64,000 nucleotides of DNA from Brassica napus (GCF_020379485.1 NC_063450.1:47148681-47212680); one strand, 5' to 3'; numbered from the stretch's first letter, positions 35,190-46,930 are shown. The notes: generated from the sequence alone by a model not told the origin. A program made the numbers and translations.

Positions 35190-35527
35190 TGATCTACATT
35201 TTTATCGTATAGGAGGTCTAGGTCTGGGGTTCAAATCTCAGACTATGCAATTTTTTGCAAATTGCATATTATAGGAGATCCATGTTTCAATTCCCGGAGA
35301 AAGCGATTTATTAAAAAATTATGCAGAATATGGAAGAAAGATTTAAAATGGATCTTCAACATGGTGCAACTAAATCCGGTTACGCGTAAGTCTTCGTATG
35401 ACGGCTCAGGTGATGCAGTTAGGCGTAGATCCTCATAAGGTATGTAGTATTATCGGTCATCGAATCATCTATGTAATATTTCTCATAATTGTAATATCAT
35501 AATATATCAGTAAAAAAAAAAAAAAAA
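35190..35527 (+). mobile_element. SINE-like retroposon
   Basis: A tRNA-like head contains a pol III box B-like ggttcaaatct (about 35228-35238). A unique body follows with gacggctcaggtgatgcagt, then atcggtcatcgaatcatc, and the element ends in an A-run of about 16 at 35512-35527. Size and layout fit plant SINEs. Box A is not clear and no target duplication was found, so the left boundary is approximate. Confidence 0.65.
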
Positions 35528-36627
35528 GAGCATGCAATACTCTTAAGCTATACACGCAGACTAGAGTATAAATACATCATTTTGGGCTTGGGCTTGAATA
35601 CATACGGCAAATTACTAATTCTATGAAATCTGATCCTAGTTAGGTTGGCCATTTTGTATAATATTCTACTATTGAGTTTGCGCCGATGAACTTGTGTATG
35701 TCAACTTTGTTACACAAAAGTTTGTTTTGCAAGGTCATACCATATTAATTCACATTCTTACCTTACATTATGTATCCTACTTAGTGTGTACCGGTCAAAT
35801 GATCATGTTAGCTTAGTGACCAAAATTCAATTTTTATTTTTATAAATATGGACTATTATATTTCTCATTTATGCATATCACCATTGTACAAGAGTCATGT
35901 TAATCTCCTATAGATCTTTTTATGATTAACAATGCGCTTTTCGTATGTTTGAACAATGTAAACGTTTTCATTGATAATAAGACATGATTTCTCACATGAA
36001 TCATATACCTACTCTTGTATTGCAGACTGGACTTTCTCAATTTGACATAAGTTTTTTTTTTTTTTTTTTGACATAAGAATCATGACATAGCTTAATAGGT
36101 AAATAATGATATGATTGATAAAATATGCGTTATCTTTACGGATCAAAGTGAAAGTGTTCATAAAAGTGAGCTTATTTATATATATACAAAACAAACGTAG
36201 ATGAATAATTAAGTACATGGATCCAAATTCTGCATCATATCGTTTATGGACAAAGGAGTCACATGAATAGTTGGATCGCATTATTGTCACGTGGAATGAC
36301 AAGTCTGTTGATGCAAATCATAAGGAAAGTTTACTCCTTTAATTTCAAAGAAGTTTACATGACAGTAAAAATACATAACACACAAGCAAACACAACAAAC
36401 AAGTGTATTATCATTTACAAAAAAAAACTTAAAGATGGATGAGTATAATCTCTAGTTTTTATTTCGTCTTCCTATATATCTATGGACTATGGTTTCTAAT
36501 GCTCCTAGAATTTGGTCATTTTGTATCTTGTCAACTTCTTGTTCTAGAAGGATTTTGATGCTTGCCAGCTTTTTGTTTCCGGAAAGGTTATAGTCATTGC
36601 TAATTTATGTGTAAAACTTCAAGCTTA
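35528..36627. other. AT-rich intergenic region
   Basis: No gene or element boundary was recognised, apart from a T-run near 36055. Confidence 0.35.
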
Positions 36628-37746
36628 TCTTCTATAATAATAAAGTAGAGTATGGTATCTCCACAATCATCCACCTCAGCATATAGCATGGGGAAATTAG
36701 TGACACGTGTCACCTTAAATAAATCTTAAACGAAACAAATTATTTTGTTCTAAAAAACCATTACGAGCTTTCTCACTGTTTATGATTTTTGTTCGGGCTT
36801 ATATCAAATTGTCTTGGCCCATTTAATTAAATACATCTTTACTTTTTGCTGCTGTGTCGCCTCGATGTTGTCGGAGGCATCCTCAACGTTTTGTTTTCAT
36901 TTTCCAAACGATAATGCCGTAGATGTTAATGATGGGAAGCAATCAAAGCATCCCAGTACTTGGTCCATTCAGCTTCCTGTCCATCCGTTGCAATGTATTG
37001 CACCCTTACGAAACCCTCAAACAATCTAATCGTTCGATAATCTTCTTCACAACCCCCCATCTCTCTTAAAACTGGTACGATTCAAGCTCTCGACTGCGGC
37101 CGTCGTTGCTATTAGGTTCATGGAAGTCCACCTTCGTTGAGATTGCCGAGACTATAAACCCGTCCAACAGAGATATTCATGTTCCGTACGAATGAACAAT
37201 TGATGTTCCTCCCATGAACAAAGGATTGTCAGGTATGATTCAATAACAAACCTAGCCATTGCGTCTCTCTTACCAATTTTTTTTTTAAAACTAACCTCCT
37301 GCTGACTGTTAAATTGCAGATATTGTTGGTGAATTAAGGGGCATCAAAACCATCTGGAACGATGAAACCCAAAACGTTATAATGGTGACCCTAAGAATTG
37401 AGAGGTATGTAACTAACACCTGAACCATTTTATGTACGTAAATTGGATTCATAGATGTAGCTTTTATTTTAACATGTTTTATGATAGCACATCGTCCCAA
37501 CTATGCAGTGACAAAACTGTATACCTCATTGTTTTTGACATGCTCCCACCAACCTCCATGACAAATTGAGTCTCCTAGGTGTTGAGAAGGTCATCTTAGC
37601 CATGAACATTAGTCCAAATTAGTTGGAGGTACTAATATTGTGAATTACATTAATGCTTCCCTTTTATTTTCTCTCAGGTCTACTCTTCCTTTTTTTTTTT
37701 TTTTTTTGGTCAAACAACAATGCATTCTTTCATTCAAACAAAAGAG

Positions 37747-40700
37747 TTATCCTCCAACAGAGGAGTTTACAGAAAGCAGAGTGAGAGCAGATTTTGCCAC
37801 CAAATCAGCCTCACCATTAAAAGTCTTAGAGATAAAGTGAAAGGAAATCCGATCAAAGTACGACAAAGCATGATAAATATCAAACATGATACCGAACAGT
37901 TCAGGTTGAGTGGCTTCCTTCTTCAGTAGTGTGACGAGGGAGAGCGAATCGGTTAGAACGGCCAGGGATCGGACGTTTGAGTAGACGGCTGTAACAACCG
38001 CAAGGCGAACAGCTATGGCCTCTGCCATAAGGGCTGAAGATACATGGGAGCGAGACTCGCTCAGGTTCGGAATGCGCTTGAGGTTATTTCCTGAGAAGAT
38101 ACCTCCAATTCCACAGCCACCGGAAGAACTGTCCCACGCTGCATCAACTTTACACGCAAGCACATCAAGTGGGAAAGACGGTGGGGGAACAGAGCGACAA
38201 GTAGAGGGGGCAGAAGGCGGTCCCAAGGGGGGCGCCAGAGGTCTCCGATCCCGATGGTCTTGCGCTGAGGACCACTCCTTCGCATCCAGAATACACTTTA
38301 AAGCTGTCTCCTGCGCCGAGAACCCTCTGTTTTCAAACATTAGCTGGTTCCGGGACTTCCACAGATTCCACAACACCCAAGGCCACATAGGATCAGAGAG
38401 GCCAGATGGTGGAAGAGGGGTATAAGTTGATCCTGCTTTAATGAGTTCCGCCATTGACAGCAGCGAGGCGGCCGGTCTGATGCGCACCGGTAGCAGGTTC
38501 CAGACCTCCTCTGCAAAAGGGCAAGTAAGAAAAACATGGAGGTCGTCCTCATGTGCTCCGCATCTCTTACAGTTGAAGGGAGGAACTCCACGTTTACTAA
38601 GATTCTCGCTCACTGGAATTGCTTTCTTTACGATTCGCCAAAGGAATTCTCTGATCTTGGGGATGGTCTTGGCGCTCCATATATGCTTTTGCCACTCCAA
38701 TGGTTGTTGGTCCTTCTCCCATGCACATTTCTCCAGAATTCCCAGCGCATACCCTGATTTGGTAGAGTAGGCTCCATTCTTCTCAGGTAACCAAACCAAG
38801 GCGTCTAGGGACGGGCCTGCACTGGTTACAATCCTCAAAATACAATCCTCATACTGTGGTAAATGTTCCCTAATTCTGTTGATGTCCCATTGATTTGATA
38901 AGGGACAGAGTAGATCGCTGACTCGGAGAGAGTAAGCAAACTCCGACGGGGGACCTACAGGTCGAGACGGCGTCACAAAGGAGAGCCATGGGTCCTCCCA
39001 CACTCTAATCGATTCGCCATTACCGACCACCCAGCTCAGTCCTTTCTTCAGGAGTTTCCTGCCAGCAATGATGCTTCTCCAACCATGGGACGCCGAGACA
39101 GGCACCGTGCAAGTCAAGAAAGATGAGTCCCGAGCATATTTGCCAAGTAAGACTCTCGCCAGAAGCGAGTGGGGGTTTTTTAGAAGCCTCCACCCTACTT
39201 TTGCTAACAGCGAATCATTGAGAGTCTCAATGTCTCGGAACCCGAGGCCTCCCGCAAACTTAGGCAGCGTCAAGGTGGACCAAGCAACCCAACATAATTT
39301 CCTCTTTCCCGGGTTTGCGTCCCACCAAAACCGGGTCAGGATAGACTGAATCTGATTGCACAGGGAGATCGGAATTTTAAAACATGACATCGTATAACAC
39401 GGCATAGCTGAGAGAACTGACTTCAACATTATTTGTTTCCCGGCTCCGGAAAGAAACCTCGACTTCCAGCTCAGAGCTTTCTGTCTGATTTTACCAACAA
39501 TTGTCGCAAAAATATCACATTTCTTGCGACCGAAATTTTTCGGGAGCCCAAGATACTTCCCTATCCCACCCTCAGTATCGATAGACAGGGAAGCTTTCAC
39601 TCTGGTTCTGACCTCAGGAGGGGTCTTCGCCGAAAAGGTAATCGAAGATTTCAGAGTGTTAATTTTCTGCCCGGATAGAGCTTCGTAAGAACTGATGATA
39701 CTCGACAGCGCCGTAACGCTCTTAACATTAGACTTGCAGAAAAACATGGTGTCGTCGGCAAAAAGGAGATGGTTGATTGGTGGACAACCTCGAGCTACAC
39801 GGACGCCCGGGAGAGAACCATCTTCCTGTCCCTTCTTACACATCGCCGCGAGAACCTCTGTACATAAAATGAAGATATAGGGAGATAGCGGATCTCCTTG
39901 TCTAAGGCCTCGGGATGGTCTAACCCTTCCCTGCGGTGTCCCATTAATGAGAAAGGAATATGATATTGTCTCTATGCAAGTCATTATCCATGCAATCCAA
40001 ACGGGGTCGAAGCCAAGGAGAGATAAGACTTCGCGGGCAAAACCCCATTCGATGCGGTCATAGGCTTTGCTCATGTCGGTTTTCACCGCCATTGAACAGT
40101 ACTTCCTGGCTTCCGAAGTCCGAAGGTAGTGGAGAGTCTCATGAGTGATAAGGACATTGTCCGCTATAGCTCGACCGGAAACAAACGCTGATTGAGTATC
40201 CGAGATGAGGATAGGCATCAGGGCCTTGAGACGTCGCGTCAGTATCTTGGCAATAATCTTATAGTGCGTGTTGCACAAAGCAATCGGCCGGTAATCAGCG
40301 ACAGAGCGTGGGCCAGTGATCTTCGGGATAAGTCTAATGTGAGTCTCGTTTTGCTGTGGATGAAGCGTGTTGGAGGTGAAGAAGTTCCTGATATCCTTGA
40401 CCACATCTCCACCAACTATATGCCAGTAGGTCTGATAGAAGGTTGCAGAGAAACCGTCGGGGCCGGGAGCCTTACTGCCATTTATAGAAGTAGCTGCCTC
40501 TTTTATTTCCGACTCACTCGGTATAGTTATCAGCATCTGATTCATCTCAGGAGTAACTCGCCTGGACAGCAGGCCATGGAGTTGAGAGAAAGAAGAGTTC
40601 CCGTTGGAGGTAAATATACCTTGGAAGTACTCCGAGATGACTCTCGTAATGTCTGGCTCTTCATAAAATTCCTGGCCATCAGCATTTTCAATAACCGGAA

Positions 40701-41784
40701 TGGTATTGATCATGCGCCTTGACCTTGTTGCTGCGTGGAAAAAACCCGTATTACGGTCTCCTTGTTTAAGCCATTGGATCCTACTTCGTTGGAGCCAGAA
40801 TTGTTCCTCTTCTACATAGGCCTTTCGAAGATCAGAGGTTATTTTCTCAATAAGTGCAGTATTGGGAATTGTTGCCGACAACTCCTTTTCCAGTGCAGAT
40901 TGAGAGGTTTTAATGATCATATTGCTCTGATTCTGTTGCTCATTCGTCCACTGGATGATACTTCGGCGACACGCATTTAGTTTCTTGATGACCGAATCAA
41001 TGGGAGAGTGGTTCCAAGTTGACTCGATCAGCTGAGAAACCTCTTCATTTCCTACTAAAGTTCTGTTGAATCTAAATAGACCAGCCTTCTTTGGTCTATC
41101 AGCATTGAAGTAGGTAATCATAGGACGGTGGTCCGATCCTTCAAACCTCAAGTAGCAACATCTCCCCATAGGAAAAGCTTCGGACCAGGAGCAATTGCCC
41201 ATAACTCGATCTAACCGCGCTCTGATATAATGCGTATACCGGGTGCCTCTCCAAGACAGTTCTTCACCGGAATGTCTGATATCCCAGAGTCCATTCTGAG
41301 CCACGAAAGATCTGAAAGTAGTGAAAGAACCTTCCAGTCGAGGAGGTCCTCCTACCTTCTCCGAGTTGTTGAGAATATCATTGAAATCACCCGTCAACAG
41401 CCAAGCTGAGTCTCTATCCGAGCCTATTTGCGAAAGCTTGTCCCAAAAGGCAGCTCGGTTCTCCACTGCTGGGGCACCATAAATAAAGGAGACATGGGAG
41501 GAGCATCCCTTGAAAGTTATCAAGGTATCTATCATATTCGGAGATGAGTCCAGTATAGAGATGTCGACTCCTTCCTTCCAAAATAAATAAAGCCCGCCAC
41601 TCAATCCATTCGGTGGAATCGAAAATTGGTGTTCATAATGCAAGCATTGAAACTTTGATTTTATAAATTCATCACTGTTTTTCGTTTCCATGAGGAACAT
41701 TACATCCGGAGATATACTACGATGAATCTCCTTTACACGACGAATTGTAAGGACGTTCCCCAGTCCTTGACAATTCCAACTCAC
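37747..41784 (-). CDS. LINE ORF2: endonuclease, reverse transcriptase, RNase H
   Basis: A single open frame of about 1345 codons encodes the retrotransposition enzyme. Domains in order are an APE-type endonuclease (SWNCQGLGN at the start, METK, LTGDFNDI, SDHRP), then reverse transcriptase (GPDGFSATFY, RPIALCN, KTDMSKAYDRIEW, RQGDPLSPYIF and catalytic FADD). A zf-RVT module follows (FLWR...CKRCGAHEDDLHVFLTCPFAEEVW), and last a C-terminal RNase H-like domain (VDAAWD, SSALMAEAIAVRLA, LTDS, SFNGEADLVAKSAL-type end). No stop or frameshift is seen. The annotated first codon is GTG: the codons before it read ATA and GCC, and the first in-frame ATG is about 28 codons downstream, inside the endonuclease. 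Confidence 0.93.
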   Translation of the reverse strand: MSWNCQGLGNVLTIRRVKEIHRSISPDVMFLMETKNSDEFIKSKFQCLHYEHQFSIPPNGLSGGLYLFWKEGVDISILDSSPNMIDTLITFKGCSSHVSFIYGAPAVENRAAFWDKLSQIGSDRDSAWLLTGDFNDILNNSEKVGGPPRLEGSFTTFRSFVAQNGLWDIRHSGEELSWRGTRYTHYIRARLDRVMGNCSWSEAFPMGRCCYLRFEGSDHRPMITYFNADRPKKAGLFRFNRTLVGNEEVSQLIESTWNHSPIDSVIKKLNACRRSIIQWTNEQQNQSNMIIKTSQSALEKELSATIPNTALIEKITSDLRKAYVEEEQFWLQRSRIQWLKQGDRNTGFFHAATRSRRMINTIPVIENADGQEFYEEPDITRVISEYFQGIFTSNGNSSFSQLHGLLSRRVTPEMNQMLITIPSESEIKEAATSINGSKAPGPDGFSATFYQTYWHIVGGDVVKDIRNFFTSNTLHPQQNETHIRLIPKITGPRSVADYRPIALCNTHYKIIAKILTRRLKALMPILISDTQSAFVSGRAIADNVLITHETLHYLRTSEARKYCSMAVKTDMSKAYDRIEWGFAREVLSLLGFDPVWIAWIMTCIETISYSFLINGTPQGRVRPSRGLRQGDPLSPYIFILCTEVLAAMCKKGQEDGSLPGVRVARGCPPINHLLFADDTMFFCKSNVKSVTALSSIISSYEALSGQKINTLKSSITFSAKTPPEVRTRVKASLSIDTEGGIGKYLGLPKNFGRKKCDIFATIVGKIRQKALSWKSRFLSGAGKQIMLKSVLSAMPCYTMSCFKIPISLCNQIQSILTRFWWDANPGKRKLCWVAWSTLTLPKFAGGLGFRDIETLNDSLLAKVGWRLLKNPHSLLARVLLGKYARDSSFLTCTVPVSASHGWRSIIAGRKLLKKGLSWVVGNGESIRVWEDPWLSFVTPSRPVGPPSEFAYSLRVSDLLCPLSNQWDINRIREHLPQYEDCILRIVTSAGPSLDALVWLPEKNGAYSTKSGYALGILEKCAWEKDQQPLEWQKHIWSAKTIPKIREFLWRIVKKAIPVSENLSKRGVPPFNCKRCGAHEDDLHVFLTCPFAEEVWNLLPVRIRPAASLLSMAELIKAGSTYTPLPPSGLSDPMWPWVLWNLWKSRNQLMFENRGFSAQETALKCILDAKEWSSAQDHRDRRPLAPPLGPPSAPSTCRSVPPPSFPLDVLACKVDAAWDSSSGGCGIGGIFSGNNLKRIPNLSESRSHVSSALMAEAIAVRLAVVTAVYSNVRSLAVLTDSLSLVTLLKKEATQPELFGIMFDIYHALSYFDRISFHFISKTFNGEADLVAKSALTLLSVNSSVGG

Positions 41785-41789
41785 TATGG

Positions 41790-43505
41790 CTAAGGAAGAG
41801 GATTTGGGTGGGGACGAAAATCCGTCCTACCCTTAGTGATTCCTGGTATAATCACCGTCTTTGGTTGTCTCGACTTAGACGCTTTGGACAGCGTCCCTTT
41901 AACTTTCGAGCTAGAACCCGCCACCTTATCACAAGGTAAAACTTTAGCTCCACCTGAGTACAATTTCCTGCAGGCTGCACTAGAGGAACGAGCCGGCTTA
42001 TTGGCTTTCAGGTTTTGTAGAGGGCTCCGACGAGTGAACTTCTTTGTTGCAGAGCGTGTTACTCTTCGTTTCCCCGCTGCTTTGGTCTGTGGAGAGACCG
42101 GAACAGTACTTCTATCAGCGTCAGCTGCCGAGGAATTTTCCCCTAAGCGCAAGATCGCAGAGACGCGTTGTTGAGGGGGTTCCAAGATGGGGGAAGCGTC
42201 CTCCTCGTCTCCCAAAAGGCCATCACTGTCGAGGTTAACCTCAATATACTGTAGCCGGCCAGAATCAGCAATATGAACTCTATCAGGTGAGAGGTCATCA
42301 ATAGGATCAGGTTCAGATAGTCGCTCTAAGGCAGAGGGGCGTTCCTTGGATTTACAGGGTGTAGAGCTTTTTTCACCCGAAGAACCAAGACGCTCCTTAA
42401 GAGATCGAGAGAGGTGAGATCGGTCACCTCGATGATGGGAATTCGAAGAACCCAAGGGAGTTCCTTCAGGGTTAGCTAACCGGCCAAAACCTAGCAGTGG
42501 GGTACGGTGAGAAGCAGAGGAGACGGGGCTACGTCTATCCCTATCCCGTCGTGGGATTGGAGGGGAGGCAGGTCTTGCATACGGTCCCATAGACCTGGCT
42601 GATCTCACGGATGTAGACGGCTCTGTTCTAGGCGCTTTTGATCTCCTCTGATAGTAGGACATTTCTCTATCATCTCGCGAGGAGCGACGTGCGTGGGAGT
42701 CAACCACACGTCTAGTATCCTGCCTTGAGACCTCCGGACGCCTATACCCCCTTCTTTCATCATGGCGGTTCTTCTCTGCCTCGATTCTTTGGAGTGCGAT
42801 CCTTTGAGTAATGCCCAGCCTTCGATCTTTTGGGGGTGGAGCGTTACGAGGTCTCTGCGGGCAATCTGATTCCTCATGGAAAAGTGAGAAGCAAGTAAAA
42901 CAGTGCTTCTCGATCTTTATGTATTCAAACTCCACCTCTATTACTTCATCAGTAGGTAACTGAATATCCATTGTCATTTCAAGTGGCTGGAGACCATTAA
43001 GCTCGACACGGACTTTAGCATCTGTAGCATCTTGGCCTCTTCGATTCCCCAGCTGGTTTCCAATGGTTTCAACTGTTTTATCAGAGCAAAGATGTAGGGG
43101 TATTCCGTGGATTCTCACCCAAAAACCAATAGTAGAGGGAAATTGCTCCGACACTGTCGGTTCCCACCGCTGAAGTATGAGCATCCACTTCTTGTAGTGG
43201 TATGGACCTTTCTCTAGAACCATTGTTAGATCAGTCTCTGTTTCAAACTTAAACTGGAACTTCTCCAGTCCAAGGGCTCTACCTGTGACTTGTCCTTCGA
43301 GGTTCCAAACCTGGGGCATAAAGTCTATCACCGATCTAGGTTTCTGAAGATTAGGGTTTGTAACTCTGCCAATGATGGTGAGTTTATTAGCGGCTATAAG
43401 ATCGTCGAAGTCACCGTCCGGTATACGAACCGGGGGACGTTTTGTTGGGGGAGACGGTGGAGCCACCCACTTCTCCTTGTCAGACCGACTGTAGCGGTGC
43501 GCCAT
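41790..43505 (-). CDS. LINE ORF1: DUF4283 and zinc-knuckle RNA-binding protein
   Basis: This 571-residue protein is the nucleic-acid-binding partner that coats LINE RNA. Residues ~35-190 match the DUF4283 domain typical of plant LINE ORF1 (FMPQVWNLEGQVTGRALG, GFWVRIHGIPLHLCSDKTVE). A CCHC zinc knuckle follows: Cys202-x2-Cys205-x4-His210-x4-Cys215. The C-terminal half is Arg- and Ser-rich and disordered-looking. It starts at ATG 43505 with no disabling change. Its last codons overlap the open ORF2 frame by about 37 nt, and its stop lies 5 nt before the GTG where the ORF2 domain begins. Confidence 0.92.
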   Translation of the reverse strand: MAHRYSRSDKEKWVAPPSPPTKRPPVRIPDGDFDDLIAANKLTIIGRVTNPNLQKPRSVIDFMPQVWNLEGQVTGRALGLEKFQFKFETETDLTMVLEKGPYHYKKWMLILQRWEPTVSEQFPSTIGFWVRIHGIPLHLCSDKTVETIGNQLGNRRGQDATDAKVRVELNGLQPLEMTMDIQLPTDEVIEVEFEYIKIEKHCFTCFSLFHEESDCPQRPRNAPPPKDRRLGITQRIALQRIEAEKNRHDERRGYRRPEVSRQDTRRVVDSHARRSSRDDREMSYYQRRSKAPRTEPSTSVRSARSMGPYARPASPPIPRRDRDRRSPVSSASHRTPLLGFGRLANPEGTPLGSSNSHHRGDRSHLSRSLKERLGSSGEKSSTPCKSKERPSALERLSEPDPIDDLSPDRVHIADSGRLQYIEVNLDSDGLLGDEEDASPILEPPQQRVSAILRLGENSSAADADRSTVPVSPQTKAAGKRRVTRSATKKFTRRSPLQNLKANKPARSSSAACRKLYSGGAKVLPCDKVAGSSSKVKGTLSKASKSRQPKTVIIPGITKGRTDFRPHPNPLP

Positions 43506-44036
43506 TGTAGCAGTGAGCGTAGAGGTTATGACAACCCAAATAGAAAGCTACCGGATAGAGGGACGTATAAAAGAGTCAGACCGGAGCAGGAAACTAAACT
43601 TGTTTGAGATCTGCTGAAGAAGAGAAAACTAGGCAGAGGAGGTTATAGCAACCCAGTAAGAAGAGGAATTTCAGAATTGAGGAGTCAACTCCCACTGAAA
43701 TAGTCCGCGAGATGAAAGGCAAGCTTCTCCGAAGACGGTGGCCATGGTCGGCGGCGGTCCCTCCGACTGAATCGGGGGTGAACCCGGTGAATAATTTGTC
43801 AAGGCTTGTTTTGGACCGCTGGACACTTCTGAAAGTGGGAACAATTCGAATCTAAAAGTTGGTAGCAGAAAGAAAACCACCAGAAAGGGGAAAAGTTGGT
43901 AGAGAAAGGACAGAGGTAACCGAAGAAACCAGAGGATAACGAACTATCTCGAAAAGCTCGTCAGAGAGAGAGAGAGCGGAAATTTTTGAAACGCTTCATC
44001 AAAGGTTTATTTTGTCAGCTGGGGTCTACTCTTCCT

Positions 44037-46352
44037 ATATGCTACATCAAGCACCCATTTATATGTTGATCAAGAGTGTCTAGCCAGCAAGATCTTCCTG
44101 GAAGCGTTAGAAATTCGACCACCCTTATTTCAACTATACACTTAGCTTGCTTCAGTTCTTAATCTCTGAAACATAACACTACGCAGGGAACGCGTCAGAG
44201 ATGGCGGGTCTTCCTCAACCTCCACCAAGTATAAAGGTGTCCAGAAACTAAGTTATGCGATCACCTGAAATCCCAACTAATAAAAGTTTAATTAATAAGA
44301 CTTAGCTCTGTTGTTTCTAACATAAAAACCAATAATGATGTGTTTTCTCTTCTTTATATATCCTACATGCTTATAACTGATATTAACGGGTTTATGAGTT
44401 TGGATTTTCAAAACTAGGATGAGAATGAGAAAGCAAGCCTTCCATGAGTTTCAGAGATAAAAAGGAATAGTTTGTATTAAGATACAACCCCGCACAAATC
44501 ATGGTAATATGGTCAACATTACATTTGGAAATGTGTTAGGATTTTTGCCAAATGTTAACTCAGCTTACTAAATCTTTTTTTTTTTTTTGGAAACAGGACG
44601 CATCTGTTGAAGACACAGATGCTAGACCACTGCCACAGAACTTAAAAGGATTTAGTAGGCAGAACCTACACTTTCAAGTTAAAGCTGTTTGAATTTCAAC
44701 TTCTCTTCTAAACATCAGTCTTTTACCATAGCAAGAATCTTTGATGACAATGAACGTCAGCCCCTGACAAACTTTCCGGAACATGTACATGCCACCCATT
44801 GTCTATATGTGTACTCGGCTCACTCTATTTAGTTCTCCTTTTTTTAAATTGTCTATGGACAGAGAGGAACCATCGCGCCGGAGCTGTGAAAACTAAGGCT
44901 TATCATGGTGCGACCAGAGAAGCCCCTAAGACCAACAGTGGGATTGATGTTGTTGGGATGGTTGAATGAACTGCAGCTGCCACTCCACCTTTACCTGCTC
45001 ACATGGAATTAATGCTGACATGATTCCTCTTCCTGAAGAGGTGTGCGCTGGGAACTCCATTGACTAACAATCCATTATGCAGGCCGGTTATTTCTCACCG
45101 CAACATCTGGATCCCATATCTACTTTCACTATAATACAGATGTTGGAAAAGAATACTATGAAAAGTAAGTCACTCTGAAACTAATATTACATATCCACCA
45201 CATCATGTGCATCAAATATATTGGTCTATGAATTGCTCTTACATTTTCTGTCCTGTCACTTTTATCTTCCTGCAGGTTGGTTGGGGGTACCACAAACTAG
45301 ACTGTCTCTTCATCTAAGCTTCTTCATGCACAGAAAATAGAACCTCTCATCGTTCTGAGCTCAACCTTATCACATCTGAACCTCAGGTCAACGTATAAAA
45401 ATCTACCTAAAGATACTCTTTAAGTTGTCCATTCTAATTGTTGTTGTTCTATAATTGATTGCAGATAGTTGAGTTCCTCTGTACGCTAAAGTTACTGGAA
45501 TTCAGACAGAGAAATGATGGCGTTATATTGGTTGCTCAAAATGTTCGAAGAAGCTCCAGCGAGAAGGCAGAGATATTCTGTAATCTGAGGACAAGCAAGT
45601 AACAGCTTAGCTCTGCCCGGAATTAACTTTCATAGAAAATAACAAAATTATACCATCCTGACTATCTTTCCATACTTCACAGGCCAGAAATCTAAAACAG
45701 ATACGCACATAGCTACGAAATGTTGTCTCTGAGACCCCGCAAATGTTTGAGACAAACGACTGTTATTAGTTTATTTCACTATGTATCTCTACAGACTCAG
45801 GTTTGTATTGACAAGCTTTTTCATGAGAAGAACAATATGCATTTACAAAACATCTTCCTTATTGTTTTCATATCGTTAGAAACATTGAATACGTTCCTGC
45901 AATTTTTCTGTGATTTTTTCTTCATGGGTTTACATTCCCCTGTCCCTAGAAACATTCAAAAGTACACATAAAGATATTGGTTTAATGTTTGTGCGTTTGT
46001 GTGTTTTTGACTACGTCCCGCATATATTATAACTTAATTGTATGAGAAATCTATAGCATAAAATTTTACAGGAAAATATAACAAACCTACAAACACAATG
46101 TAATTTACCTATAAGTGGCTCGCTCACCCATGGGTCTTCTTCGTTAGGGCTGCCACAAGCCCTCATAAGCGTATTCCAAAAAACGGTCACAATAAATAGA
46201 CAATAACACAAACTCTCAATTATGAGCTACTCGGCTGTTACCTCACCCACCCCTCTACAAACAACTAAGTGGGGGTTATTAAGTCTACAATAATATGTCA
46301 TCCAAACAAGATCACTAAGAGATACGACCACTGCTATTATTTTATAAGAGAA
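44037..46352. other. Right part of the Helitron-like region
   Basis: This region holds short exon-like open stretches separated by AT-rich intron-like DNA (for example ~44023-44160, ~45440-45605 and ~45720-45970). None could be assigned a firm domain. Together with 37.3 kb they may be remnants of an RPA-like gene carried by the Helitron. Confidence 0.35.
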
Positions 46353-46930
46353 CTAGGTTTTGATCCGCTCTTTAAAAGCGCCGATAATTTTTTACTATTC
46401 TGATAAAATTCGATTGAGTTTATAACTTTTATTTTAAAATAATAATTTTAAAGTTGTTCTAATTGAATTTTAAAAAAATTGTTCTATTATACTATATGAT
46501 TTTCTTATCCGACAGACCCGTGAATCGATAGATCCAGTGACCTGTGTATAATCCGGTTCAAATTTAGTAAAACGAATTTTAACTAAAAATTCTAGAAAAC
46601 CAGTAAAAATTTAAAAATATGTACGATCCGATATCATTATTATGTAAAAAATATATAATAAATAAAAAAATTCAAAAAAAATTATTTATATATTCATATT
46701 CGATCGTTAAATAACACTATGCACGAAAAAGTATATTTAAATTTAATGGAGTGTATAGTTTGCATAAAAATTAGAATTATTATAATTCACAAAATATGGA
46801 AAGTATTAATTACCATAAATATAGGGAATATTCATATTATTAATTTAAATAAATAATATTTATATTAAAATTAAATAATTTCAAAATCAAAGGCATAATC
46901 CTAATAGGAATTATGCTTTACTAGTATAAA
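46353..46930 (-). mobile_element. Small non-autonomous Helitron, nested
   Basis: On the minus strand the 3' end reads GGCGCTTTTAAAGAGCGGAT, then CAAAACCTAG, then T; the GCGCTTT/AAAGAGC pair forms the terminal hairpin. The 5' end reads TTTATACTAGTAAAGCATAA, with TC changed to TT, preceded by A. The host site is therefore AT, as expected. The body is 578 bp, AT-rich and non-coding. It lies within the larger Helitron-like region. Its 5' end is related to that at 9336. Confidence 0.72.

Larger units (their letters stand above)
37677..44036 (-). mobile_element. Full-length L1-type LINE with 14-bp target duplication
   Basis: The element occupies 37691-44022 and reads on the minus strand. It is flanked by the 14-bp direct repeat ggtctactcttcct (37677-37690 and 44023-44036), and its 3' end is a poly(A) tail (the T-run from 37691 to about 37708). 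The 5' untranslated region is about 0.5 kb (44022-43506), followed by ORF1 and ORF2, both unbroken. A perfect duplication, a pure tail and open frames indicate a young insertion. It landed inside the Helitron-like region. Confidence 0.95.

Noticed and set aside
38015..40980. Several long open frames on the plus strand at 38-41 kb
   Set aside because: They lie antisense to the intact LINE ORF2, show no known domain and are shadows of its codon composition.
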